Source of the DNA: Setophaga petechia
Taxonomy: Eukaryota; Chordata; Aves; Passeriformes; Parulidae
Length of the DNA stretch: 64,000 nt
Reading direction: 5' to 3'
Assembly (NCBI GenBank): GCA_024362935.1
Contig: JANCRA010000005.1
Coordinates: 20,968,235 to 21,032,234 of the forward strand
This document shows, piece by piece, positions 36,841 to 48,505 of the stretch. How positions within the stretch are numbered: position 1 is the first letter of the stretch; the number at the start of each line of letters is the position of its first letter. Under the pieces are notes generated by a model. It searched no databases, was not told the DNA's origin, and saw only the letters and a list, made by a program, of their open reading frames with translations. A program made the position numbers and the translations under genes.

Positions 36841-37420
36841 TCAGCCAATCAGCTGTATAGTCACTGACCCACAACTATGTGCTTATTTCTCAATTAAGCA
36901 AATGTCCACATGCTGGTTGGCTTCAGCTGCTTTTGTGGTTTTGTATGTTGCAAGTTTCAGTATATAAATCCCGGTTCCCTGCCTCAGAGCCTCAGCTGTT
37001 TCCGACACCGGGTACCGCAGCTTCACCCCGGCTGAGCGAGGCTGGGATAAGCTCCCCGTGCAGCCGTGCCCGCTCGCATCCCACCCAAAGCCGTGTGCCC
37101 AGCCCGTGCGTACCTGTGCCAGGAGAAGCGCCGCCCTCGGGCTGGAGCCATCCTGAGCTCGCCGGGCCGAGCCGGGGCAGCTGCCCTCCCCTCTGGGAGC
37201 ACATCTCGGCTGCAGCCAGGCTCCAGAGCTGGCAGCGTCCCGGCGCTCGGCGGGCACGGGGAGCCAGCCCGGCAGCGGCGGGGATGGGGCGGGAGCGGCG
37301 CGGAACGAACCCGCGGCTCCGCTCCGGCGCTCGGAGCCTGAGGGGCTCAGGTAGCCAATCAGCCCGCCGGGGGGAGCGGGGAGAGCCCGGCAGGCGCAGC
37401 AGGAATAATTGGAGGGAGCT
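36841..37420 (+). promoter_or_regulatory. Candidate orphan promoter with CCAAT, TATA and CpG-rich sequence
   Basis: On the plus strand a CCAAT box (36845-36849, in AGCCAATCAG) is followed 112 bases later by a TATA box (TATATAAA at 36961-36968). GC-rich, CpG-containing sequence then begins at about 37,000. A start near 36,990-37,000 would open an exon of about 350 bases, ending at the donor-like CTCAG/GTAGCC at 37350/37351. A second CCAAT (37355-37359) lies just beyond. The first AUG of such a transcript (37,285) gives a basic, low-complexity frame that I cannot assign. It could drive a lncRNA or be an enhancer; no annotated gene is known to me here. Confidence 0.35.
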
Positions 37421-40400
37421 CCTAATTAATTTGATAATAACCCTATCCTGTGTTAACACACTCCACATGCAAAAATGGCTAAAAAGTGCCAATTAGCAGT
37501 GAAAGTGAAAGAAAGCACGTAAGGGGGAGTAACAGAACCCTGCAGCCAGGACCTCACAGCACACAGGTGTGCCAGGCCCTCAGTGGCACCGTCCCTCCTC
37601 CAGGACAGGGGTGACATGCCTTTGTAGCCTTCTGTCTGCTACAGCATGCGTCTCCCATGGAAAGAGTTAGGTTCCTTCTCCATACTTACATCCGAGAACC
37701 TGTGTAGATAGGCTCATGATACATTTTAGGTGAGCTGTAAATTATTTTCCTGGCTGGTTTTGAAAGACCTAAAATCCTCATCCTCCTCAAAGAGAGGGGA
37801 GTCTGTGGGATCTGAGTGGCTGCAAGCCCTGGGGAGAGGTAGAGCCAGTGTACAGGGCTCTGTACTCAGCCTCTTGGAAAGCAGGGCTGTAGCTGCATGG
37901 CCAAACTGGGCATCAACAGGCATCCTAACCCTTGCACAGCCATCAGCTTTTTCATTTCTCCTGCCACTCGTCCAGTCTGTGTGTAGGGAGGTTTGGGGTG
38001 CAGAGGGCAGAGCAGCCCCAGGAGCTCAGAGCAGCCCCAGGAGCTCCCTGCCAGCCACCAATGGAGCCAGCAGAGCCGGCCTGGGGATGGCACCTGCAGC
38101 CCTCTGGGGAGCCAGGACGTGCTCGGACCTCAAAACTGCCCCTTGCCCCCTGCAGCACTCATCCCAGGCTGCTGCTAGCCCACAAATCAGATTTAGGATT
38201 TAATTTCTAAATACTCATGTTGGCCTGCCACCAGCATTTAAGACAGCCTTTTTTTTTTCCTTCTCCTATTACTCTGTGTCAAGCTGTTTTGTATTTTTAC
38301 TCCTGAATTTTCTCAAAACTATAAATGTCCTGTATTACAGCCTAATCCCAGGCCAAAACTGGCAATTTCAATATATTTTCCAGAAAATAGACAACTCAGA
38401 TGTCATTACATGTTAAAGTTTTACCAGGTATCTTGTACTCACCACTTACAAGGCTTCCATAAAGCATGCAGCTATAATGAGCTCCAGCTTTCTTTCCAGG
38501 CAAATATGAAAGAGAGTTTTTTAAATTAATATTTGTGAACCAAAGTCCACACTCTGTGGATGCTGTTGTGATTGCTAGAACACACAGATGGCTGGTGTTT
38601 TACTTATTTCCTAATCCTGCAAAGCAGAGGACAGGTACAGACATTTGTGTAGACCCATCTCTGGGCAGGTCACAGAGCTGACAAGGAGAGGAAAGCAGTG
38701 AAGAGAGAGGGAGTTTCTGCAGGTTCCTGTTGGGACTAGGGAAGAAAAGGGGACTGGAGTCCAGCAGCCCATCTTACAGCAGCTCCCATTCACAGAGCAT
38801 GAGGTAACTCCCAGCCACTCGATACCCAGCACGTGCTCTCAGGCACGGTTGGGATGAAGCAGGTGCCTCCAGCACAGCAGTGTCCCACATCTCAGGTTCA
38901 CTAGCCTTTGGGAAGGTCAGCTAGGGGTAAATGGATGAGAGGAGAACTGCAGAAGACTCTCACCTGGGTGGGGGTGAGCCACACTCCAGCACCCTTGGCA
39001 CACCCTTGTGTCCTCAGCTGGGCTGAATTCATGCTTAACAAAGCCTCAGAGGGACTCCCACCCTTGAGGAGCCTCCCAGGCTGAGGAAGGAGAGGGAGCT
39101 CAAAGTTGCAGCATGCACAGGGGTGAAAAGTGGGGCTTGCACCTGCGCAGGAAAGCCAAGACTCCTCTCTGCATGTGGCGCTGACTTTAATGCTGGGGCC
39201 AAATCTTGGGTTTTAAACCAAGCCATAAAAGGAAAACTCTCTCCAAACCTTCATAAGCTTCTTTAGAAAGGTTCAATTTAAGACAAACCACAAACTAGGC
39301 ACCTTGCCATGGGACTGCACTGCTTTTAGCTGACCCCATACCTAATGGCAACCTGAGCAGGCTGTCAAATGCTGTAATGCAGCCTTCTGGCCCCCAGGGC
39401 AACTTCCTCCTGCGAATGCCAGAGCCAAATCTCTGCAACAGCAAGCTTTAAATCTGGAAACTCCAACTGCCCTCCCATCTCATTAGAGAATGGAAGTATT
39501 CACTGGGACACTGTGAACAGTAAATTGAATGCCCAAGTTAGGGATAAGGGAGGCTACATCTCTCACTGCTGTGAGAGCACTCATGTTTGGGAAGTGTCAT
39601 TAAATAATAGTGGCAGCACTTGGTCACAGCATAGTCTGCCTTCTGCCTTTTAATTAAATGACACCAACAGGCTGTGCTTCATACCATGTGCAACAGAGAA
39701 GGCATTGGCTGTGAAAACCATCCCTGCCACTGCTGTCAGCTCCTGTACCACCAGCACACTGCACAGGAGGAGGCATTTGCTCCTCTTTCCCTGGGAATTT
39801 ATTAATTTTAGACTGCATTGCAGTAGAGCAGATTCACCCCCCAGTAGAAAAAGAAATAAAACACCCTCCTTCCTTAGAGCAAAGAGACCAAAATTGAAGC
39901 ATGAGACAAAGTTTAAAAACCCCAACAAACATAACTTTGATGTATTTGATGCAGGAAATGACATGGTCTCTCTAGCTACATTGCTATGAAATCTTAAGTG
40001 AAAGATTGCTTCCAGCAGAACACACTGATTAAATCTGAAGAGATTTAAGAAAAAATTAAGATTCCAAGGCCAAATTAATTTTCTGATCAAGGAATCAAGA
40101 TGGGTAAGGAATTGGGAGTGGCAGCTGAGTTGCAAGTCTTTCTTCCTTGATTGTGCTTCTGTATACTAAAGAAGCTTTAAAACCAAGGTACAGGAGAATA
40201 AAAGGCTGACCTTTGATGTATGTGATATGCCATAAACTAGAACCAGTCCTCCAGATTTCTGTTTGTCAGCTTTGCATTTATGAAACAGAAGCTGCCTTTG
40301 AATACAGTGTAACATGATTACAGGTCTTTCTATGACTGAAGTTCACTCTTAAACAGAGTAGCCTACATATATTGCTCCTTTTCCTTCATGGAGTGTAAAG

Positions 40401-43400
40401 AAAAAAGGTCTGAAATGTTTGAGAGCCATTGCTTCCTACTTCCCTCTTTTTCCTGGAATCTTAAACTCGTGCAAAATCCTTTTTTGGTAGAGAAATTTGT
40501 AGATTATTTTGTCCTCTCTGTGAGGGTATAGGGGCTTCCTTGCTCCTATGGAAAAGTAGGAGAAAGACAGTTCCTCACAGAGAGAGCTTTGCTTATAGAT
40601 GTACTAGTAACGACAATAACAATGAAAACAGTCCAAATAAGACACATTTCTGTGTGCTGAGCAAGGATATTGTGCACTTGGCAGAAGTGAGCCCATATCC
40701 TCCAGCCAGCCACAGAGCCTTGCAGAGCAGATGTGCTGCTCCAGTGTTTAAAAACTTACAGATGAAAAGTAAAACCCTTTCCAAGATCTCCTTCACACAT
40801 TAATAATAAAGCAGCATGTTATTTTCAAGGAATAGTGACTAGAAGTAATTTCTGCAGACCCGTGTTCCTAACAAAATCTAAACCTCCAGCTGAAGAAATT
40901 TGGCTACAAAGGAGGAAACCAGCCAAACTTACCGTTGTGATGGGGAGTTTGAGAGACTTCTTCATGCCCAAACCAGCCACATGCAAATGCTAGAATAAGG
41001 GTTCACCTAAAAAACTGGGGGGAAAGGGAAGTCACCCAGGAGTAAAGTGAATTATAACTGAGATTCCAATGCACTGCAGGTAGTGAAAACTGTGTAACCC
41101 CCTGAAGTTTGCAATCCTCAACTAAAGTACTGTATACTCCGTAAGTAAAACCTCCTGCCCCAGAAATCCAAGGGAGGGTGAAAGAACTCACTTGAAGGTT
41201 TGCCTCTTTGAAAAAGACCTAAGGAAAGGAAAAAAGGTCCATTTCAGGGCTCACAGAATAAGAGTATTTAGATACTCCTCCTTAAGAAAGGACCCAGACG
41301 CAAGCAAGGTTTGTGCCATAGTTTAAATCCAGGTTCCCAGGAAAACTTGCTTACAGAAAGATGTGAGGATCAGTGGATCATTACTGCAGAGGATTCAGAG
41401 AAATTATCTCCTAATACACAGTTGAAGACAGAACTAGTCTTGGTCTCTCTTTGGCTTGAACCTCTACTGAAATTTAATGCTGACAAATCAAAAAGGGATA
41501 TATCCAGAATTTGTAACCCTGATAAAAATGGGAAATCTGTATCATCTTAATCAAAGGATATGCCACCCTGAGCTGGATCTGTGTCTTGTCCCTTGGCCTC
41601 ATATGACTCCTGTGTGCTAGAGGTTAAGGGTTTGTTAAAGAATATCGGTTTTGATTAAGTGTCACATATGGTGTAAAACATCCTCTTTATCACTGGCAGT
41701 GAAGGTTGGGGGCCAGACAGTGCCTTTTAGTGAGCTTCTAATATAAATTAGGTGTCTTAGGTAATGGGTGGTTTTCAGACAGGATTGATCTTTCTATGGT
41801 CCAGTGAAAGTAGGTGTGTTTGGTGAGATGTCACAAAAGCAGCTTCCTGGCACCTATACTAATGGGCTGGTTACCCCTTTTGGAGTAGGACTTGAAAAAT
41901 ATAGCACAGGAATCCCCCCTCCCCCTTCCTAACTTTTTCATTTTCTTGATGTAATGGGCAAAGGTCTATATATCCTTTACTCCTTTGGTATTTCAGTCCT
42001 TGTATTTGCAGTATCACTCAGTGAATCTTAAGCCACTCATCCTTTTAGTCACTTACACCTCCCTAAACTTGCATGAACTTAAGGATGAAGTGGTTATGAG
42101 TAGACTGGGCTACTTACTATTTTTATCCATGTACAACCTTTAAAGAAAAACGTATCAAGGATCCCATCACCACCACAACCAAATGATTTCTGTTCCCCAT
42201 TAAGTCCTTCTTGGAAACTTTGATGGCACAGAAACCTAAGAAAAACTGTTAAGATGTTAAACCCTAAGTTCCCCTGCCTCAAAAACAAGAGCAAACATGC
42301 ATTTCTATAGACATCAGAACGTGTCTGTATTTTCCTCTTTATGAAGCAGAAATTCTCTCAGCTTTGTGCAAAGAGTGGCATGATCAAAAGCACAAACTGA
42401 GCACATGAGATCCAGAGGCTGTAATGCAGAGTCTAACTATGGACCTCAGGTAAAGAGAGTATACACAAAATAAATCTTTCCTTTATAGTCCATTGACATG
42501 TTGTAGTTAAAACTTTTCTGAAAAGTTCCATGGGTTCCATGGGTTTATGAAGAAGTGAAAGCATAAATGTTGGTATTGAAGGCTCAAAAATTCAGCTGCT
42601 GAACAAAATCCTCAAATCATTAAACATGCAAGAATATTTCACAAACATTTTAATATTTCATTGCATTTCCCATATACCCACTCATCACAAGAGCTCTGGT
42701 AAATAACAAATTTGATAAAAATGTTTAGATAATTAAGATGCAGAAGTCTATTCTGATTCTGGCCAGAAAGGTTTCCTTGACCCCAAATTTAACTAAGGGG
42801 GATAACAAAGATTTAAAGCATGATTACCCTTAATTTGTTTATAAAAATGTATTTGTCTTTAGGCAAAGATAGGCACATCAGTAACTCCAAGCTCAGAGCA
42901 GTTTCACTGGATACAGTGGGATCATTATGATTAAAATTACATTTGCCTGAAAACCAAAACAGAACTGACTCTAGATATGGCCTTCCATTTAGGTTATTTC
43001 AGATATGAAGCATAAAAGCTCCTCTGTTAATATGGGACACCTAGAAAGCATTTCTCCTATCTCATGATCTCTCCTGCTTATTTTTTCTTATTTGCTCATT
43101 GTTATAATGAAGCAGCTTTGGCAAAGTGCTTTTGAATATCTGTCTTATTAGAGATACTTTCCAAAAATTGGATTAATTAGTAGAGGTTTGGGTTTGGGTT
43201 TTTTAATACCACCAGATGAAGGACACTCATTCCTACACCCCGCTTGGGTAGGGACTCCTAAGGGAGCCAACATGTTTGCCAGGCCCCCAGCAAAGCTCAA
43301 GCACCAAAATGCCTTTGGTCTCCTGTGCTGGCCTCTGCACCCCCAAAAGAAAACAGCTCTCTTATTTTGAAGGTCCCCACTGTGACTGTCAGGGGTAGCA

Positions 43401-45060
43401 CCTGACTTGATTTCTAATGCATTTAAAGGTATTTTGTCCCAAGTAAAAACATCTAGTGGAAAACAAATAACACATGTATTCTTACTGATTGCTAGAAATA
43501 ATCCATGAGTACTTCTAAGATACAGTCTGATACAGTATTAAAATACAAATCCTGCAAATAGACCTTCACTGCCTTTGAAAATAGAACCACTGATCTCAGA
43601 GTGAACATACTCACCCCAGGCCTGCTGCGATGCCAATGCCCTTCCAAACCATTCCAGGAGCTTATTTAGGAGATAAAAACACATTTTTCAAGCCTGTCTT
43701 ATACAACACCTCACATTATTCCTCATGGAAGAACCAAAAAATGTTTCAAAACTGCAGTTTGCCAGAATAGGGTTTTGCCCATCAGAAACACTCCCAGTCC
43801 TGCAGGAACAGTGGCACAGCAGCAGAGTCCCTGCAATGCTGACACCACCTCGCTTTGCCAATTTGCTGTCACTGGGACCCTGCCATCAGGAGCACACAGG
43901 ACACTTGTAAGGGCTGATGTCAGAAGCTGGGGAGGGAGGCAGAGCCCCCACAGCAGAAGCACCCTACAAGCTGCCTGAGCTCTGGCAGGGCTGCCTTGGG
44001 AGTTGTAGGCAGCCTTGGGTCGCATCCTCTGAATCCCATTGCCATGCTAACTCCTTGTATTTTTAATTTGTCTTTAATGGCTCAGACACAAAGTGCTCCT
44101 GTATCCTAAAACTAATGTTACAGGTTAACAATGCCTGATTTGTCACAGGAGCACCCTTCTCACTGGAGAAATGGAACGGGGTGGTGGCATGGAGCACAAC
44201 CGTGCCGTGCTCACTGCTCCACTCCCAGGCACTGGGCTGGGGGCTGGCACAGAGCCACAAGAGGTTATTGGTCAAGTTACTTCTCCATCCTTTCCAAACG
44301 TGCTCTCACACAGTCTTAGAATCAGCGAATAAGAATGTTCCCAACAAAGATACACTGGTTTATTCCCAGCTTGCCCTGTGTGTGTCAGCAGTGCAGGAGT
44401 AAATTAGCTGTTTACAGGACCAGGAGCAGCCTGCACCTCCCTGCAGCCCCATTTATACAGGGGAGAGGGAAGGCTCCCTGGGGCTTACCTCACACAGCCA
44501 GGATGGCAGCAGCATCCCAGCAGCACTTTCTGGCTTTCATTGCCATCTTCTGTTTCCCAGAGACATCACCTGTGTGGGGTCATGAGGAGTACGCGACAGG
44601 ATTCAGCACCTGCCAGTTCACTTCCTCTGTTCCACAGCAAAATTACTGCAAAGACACATAATAGAGATTTATCACTGCTGCAAAGGGTTATAGAAATACA
44701 GGAGCCTCTCCACCTATTTCACCCTATGGAAGTTTTGCGCCTGCCTTGTGTTATTTAGATGGGCAGAGAGAGCAAGGGCTAAAAGGGTAACGTCAAGCAG
44801 AAGCTGCCTGAAAGATCCGTCCTAGAATTATTACTCTCTTTTCTGTGCTGAAAATGCAAATATAAATTAATGAAAGCTATGACCAAAAAAAGTAATTGGA
44901 TTCCTGGGGTTCCCCTGTTCATCCAGTGGCCATCAAACAGTGGGCTGATCTCCTGAAGAGCCAGCAGCCCTTGCCCAAGGTGTGAGGAAGGGGAGGGCCA
45001 TTCTCTTTGGGGATGAAGCATGGAGAGAGGGGAAGATTTAAGACCCACTGCCATGGGGTG
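37421..45060. other. Intergenic, no gene recognised
   Basis: Unique sequence. It starts with an AT-rich block (37,420-37,500: CTCCTAATTAATTTGATAAT then AATTAGCAG) that resembles a conserved element. A 19-base unit is tandemly duplicated at 38,011-38,048. No exon, repeat family or RNA gene was recognised in the rest. Confidence 0.5.
38011..38048. repeat. Two-copy 19-base tandem duplication
   Basis: The unit AGCAGCCCCAGGAGCTCAG (38,011-38,029) is repeated at 38,030-38,048 with differences only at the last two bases. It is a small local duplication. Confidence 0.85.
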
Positions 45061-45950
45061 CTCATGGGGCCCCGGTGGTGGTCCTAATTAAATGTACAAT
45101 AGATTGTCCTACTTGAAAGGCCAACCAACTTTAATGCCAACACAGCCCAACAAAGAGCAATTAAAAACAGTTTGATCCCCATCCCTTCTACGTACCCCTA
45201 TAAAAGGGGCTCTCCTGCAATCCTCACCAGTGCAAAATTGCTCTGTACAGAAGTGGCCCTTCCAGGCTCTGATTGTTCCCTATTTGTGAATGGAGGAGAG
45301 GAAAAATATGGCCAAACTCCCTTGACCTCTAAAGAAGAGGGGACAATTTTCATGAAATGGAGTGTTAAATTGCTCAGTGTTGGCCCTAAGCACGAGGTCC
45401 TCGATAACAACCCTGCACCCCTTTTGGGTTTATTAATTTCTAATTCCTATTAGTCTTTCTCCATTAGAGGAGAGGAGAGTGGGTTTCATGTTTTGTGGTA
45501 CAGAACCTCCTCTGCTGTGGAGGCCAACCAGAGGCCGACCCTCTCTCCCGGGATCCCCGGCTGCCCAGCCCGGCCCTCCCCGGCCGTTCCAGCCCCTCCG
45601 CTCCCTTTGTGCCGCCCCGGAGTGCAGGACTGTGCCTCGGGCTCCTGGTGACAGATGAGCTTGACAGCCTGCCCAGTCCAGGTGACTGAGCATTAGCTCG
45701 CCCGAGAGTGCAGGCGCTAAGTAAATCTCATTCCTAATCCAAATTGCTTTTGATAAGAACAAAAGCTGTGTGCAAATGAATATTTCCATCTTATTTCAAA
45801 TTCTAGGTTTCAACTGCAATATTAATGCTATTTTACAGTGTAATTTACTTGTAATAATATGTCATTATTGTCATTTTACAGTTTTCTCTTAAAGTAGTAA
45901 AGAAACTGTTTTAAAAGGCAGAAATAGCTGGAGCACAAATCTCCATTCAG
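45061..45950. other. Candidate conserved non-coding cluster
   Basis: Two AT-rich, non-repetitive blocks (45,075-45,170 and 45,690-45,950) flank a GC-richer stretch at 45,520-45,640. Words include CCTAATTAAATG, CAATTAAAAAC, ATTGCTTTTGATAAGAAC, GTGTGCAAATGAATATT and TACTTGTAATAATATGTCAT, with octamer-like ATGCAAAT-type and homeodomain cores. There is no coding frame. The texture fits a developmental enhancer, but conservation is unproven. Confidence 0.3.
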
Positions 45951-48235
45951 CCTAAGAATCTGTGCTCTCCCATCAGAATGGCACGTAATTGAAAACAATG
46001 ACATCCCCAATGGGCTAAACACTCCAGTCATTAAGTCATTTTTATTTTGGGATAAAAGGGTGTGCTTACAGCTTTTTTCTCAAATAGTAAATATAAATTA
46101 AACAGTTCTCTTTCTTTCCCAGAATGGCATCTGCCAGTGAAGCCAGTGATGACCTCTAACACTGTCCAGAAGCACATCCCAAGCCAGCACCTGGTGTTGG
46201 ACACAAACCTCCTCCAGCTGAAGGGTTTCCCACAACACAGCCCGTAAAGGGCGGCTTGCAACAGCAGAAGTGTCCTTATTACCTGGTGACAGGTTCCTGA
46301 GCACCATGAGACTGCACTGTTGGGCTGGTAGGAATCACAGAGAGCTCAGGCAGCCTGCAGAGGCCAGGCTGTGTGCAGGGGATGGAGGTGTCACAAGAAG
46401 GTGGCATCACTCCATGGATATGACGTGTGTCACCTGTAACTGTATTCCAGCTGTGTTCCCATCCCTCCTGTGTACCTGTGGATGAAAACCAATGCACTAT
46501 GAGTACTCTTGAGGACAGACAGAACCCATCAAAGGCTGTCACAGACCTCTCGTCCTCCAGGAGGATTCCCACCACACTTCCCCCATCAGAAAACTCCCCA
46601 GCCTGAGGAGGTCAAGGCTATTTGAGATCCGATTGGTCAGGAGAGTGTAGGTTACACAATTGTCTCCTGCAGGCTGGGAGTTTATCCCAGCAGCAACTAT
46701 TGTTGAGCAGCTGTGAGATTTACACCACATTTCCAAAAATATGATTTCTCAGTGTGATCTCTGTCTGAATTCGACAGAAAAATATTTAATGGCTGGCAAA
46801 ACATTAGTAAATAAAAGCAGATCAAGATGATGTTGTTACAATAACAGATTACATTACTATTCCCTGTCCTTAGGAAAACCCTGATTAGACCAAGATCCTC
46901 ATGGGGTCTTATGAATAAGTCAGGAAGGGGCTCTAATGACCCTGCTGAGCTGCAGCGCAGCCAGCGAGGTGCCAGGTGCTCTCAGAAGCAGGCACTAGCC
47001 TGGATGACTAACAGCACTTATCACAGGGGGATTGTTGATTTTCTTTAACGATTTGGGACGTAGTTTCTGCTAATATAAACCAGTAGCCAGGAGAATGCTG
47101 TCAATTTATAACAGCAAAATCTGAATCTATTCTTAATCCCTTTATTAGTCATTATCTTTTTGAAGAAGTGTACCTCAGCCTGAATACTCCCCACTACAGA
47201 GAAAAGCAACAGACTTTTATTGTTAATCTCTGTATGGGAAACTCCAATAGCTGAAGTATCCTTCCACCTTTGCAAGCACACCTAGCATTGATTGCTGATC
47301 TTCTATCTTGAAATGCATAATTACTGAACTATGAGAAAATTACTTTTTGCTTGTGAGTGTCAGGACAGCTCTGAATCCATGAATGACTCACCCTCAGGCA
47401 CTGGTGCTTAATTTATGAGTTATTTATCTCCTTGCACACACCCCAGCACAAACAATTATACTTAGTAATTTGTTGATCTTATCAAGGCTGTTTGATGTTA
47501 GTATTGCTACCTCCAATAACGCTTGTGCTTTGAAACTTAAACAGGATTTATAACCAAATTTGGATACATTGCACATGATTCATATTACAGGGAAGTTTAA
47601 CTCTTCAGCAACCAGAGGGGTTTGCATGCACTTTTGAAAGAATCTTTTGCTGACAGATTTGGCAAGGTGTCCCTTCAGCAGCATGAGAGCCCCTGGCTAG
47701 AGCTAGTTCTGTCCTTACATAGCATGGCTGCGTGCTCCTACACAGGACAAGGGAAGGGAGCAAGGCCTGGGCCTGGTGCAGAGCAGCAGCAGCAGCCCAT
47801 GCCCCTGCCTGGGGCCAGCTGCAGTGCCCTGGAGAGCTCAAAGCCCCCAGTGTTCACAGGCTGGTCTGCAGGGTCTTCTCTCAGAGCCTGGCTTGCTCCT
47901 GGGAACCCTTTTAAGTGGGCAACAGCCTTCCTCATTACTGAGCACGAGCTTTATTAGCCTTTAAACTGTGACATGTTTACTATAAATGAAGCCCCGTGCC
48001 CCGTGTAACTCCTCTGTTGTCAGGTGCAGGTACCAAACCCGGGCTGGGCGTGCTCACCTTGTGCTGTGGGGCAGGCAGCTCCTCTAGGCCCTGGGGGCTG
48101 AAGGTCCTCACCAGGGGGTTTCCCAAATTGCCCTCATAAACCCTCCTGCCTCCCCCGTGCATGCTGCTGTGATCATTACACCAAAATACAGCAAGGGACC
48201 TTGGTATCAGAAGTACAAGCAGTGCAGGGATTTCA
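45951..48235. other. Intergenic, no gene recognised
   Basis: Mostly unique sequence. AT-rich stretches near 46,750-46,870 and 47,400-47,590 resemble conserved non-coding sequence. A GC-richer patch lies at 47,690-47,900. No exon or repeat family was identified. Confidence 0.5.
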
Positions 48236-48505
48236 CAGACTCACAGAATGGCTTGGGATGGGTTGGCAGAGACCTCAGAGATCGAATCTGACCCCCAGCC
48301 TTGTGCAGGGGCACATTCCATTACACCAGGCTGCTCAAAGCCCCACCCAGCCTGGCCCTGAACGCTTCCAGGGATGAGGCATCCACAGCTTCTGGTGCCT
48401 CACCACCCTCACAGTGAAATTTTTTTCCCAGTATCAAACCACAAGCTCTCCAGTTTAAAGGCATTGTCCCTTGTTCTGTCCCTACATGCCCTTCTAAAAA
48501 ATAAT
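48236..48505 (-). mobile_element. CR1 LINE 3' fragment, antisense
   Basis: The block begins with CTCACAGAATGGCTTGGGAT and proceeds through GGCTGCTCAAAGCCCCACCC, GCCTGGCCCTGAACGCTTCC, AGGGATGAGGCATCCACAGC and CTCACCACCCTCACAG to CTACATGCCCTTCTAAAAAA. This is the reverse complement of an avian CR1 3' end, so the element points along the minus strand. It is a different CR1 subfamily from the copies at 31.0 and 61.4 kb. Small deletions are present. Confidence 0.92.

Noticed and set aside
36879..37496. Plus-strand 205-codon frame over the 37 kb GC-rich patch
   Set aside because: Its start lies upstream of the candidate TATA box and the translation is compositional (Arg/Ser/Gly/Pro). Kept only as a possible promoter, not as a gene.
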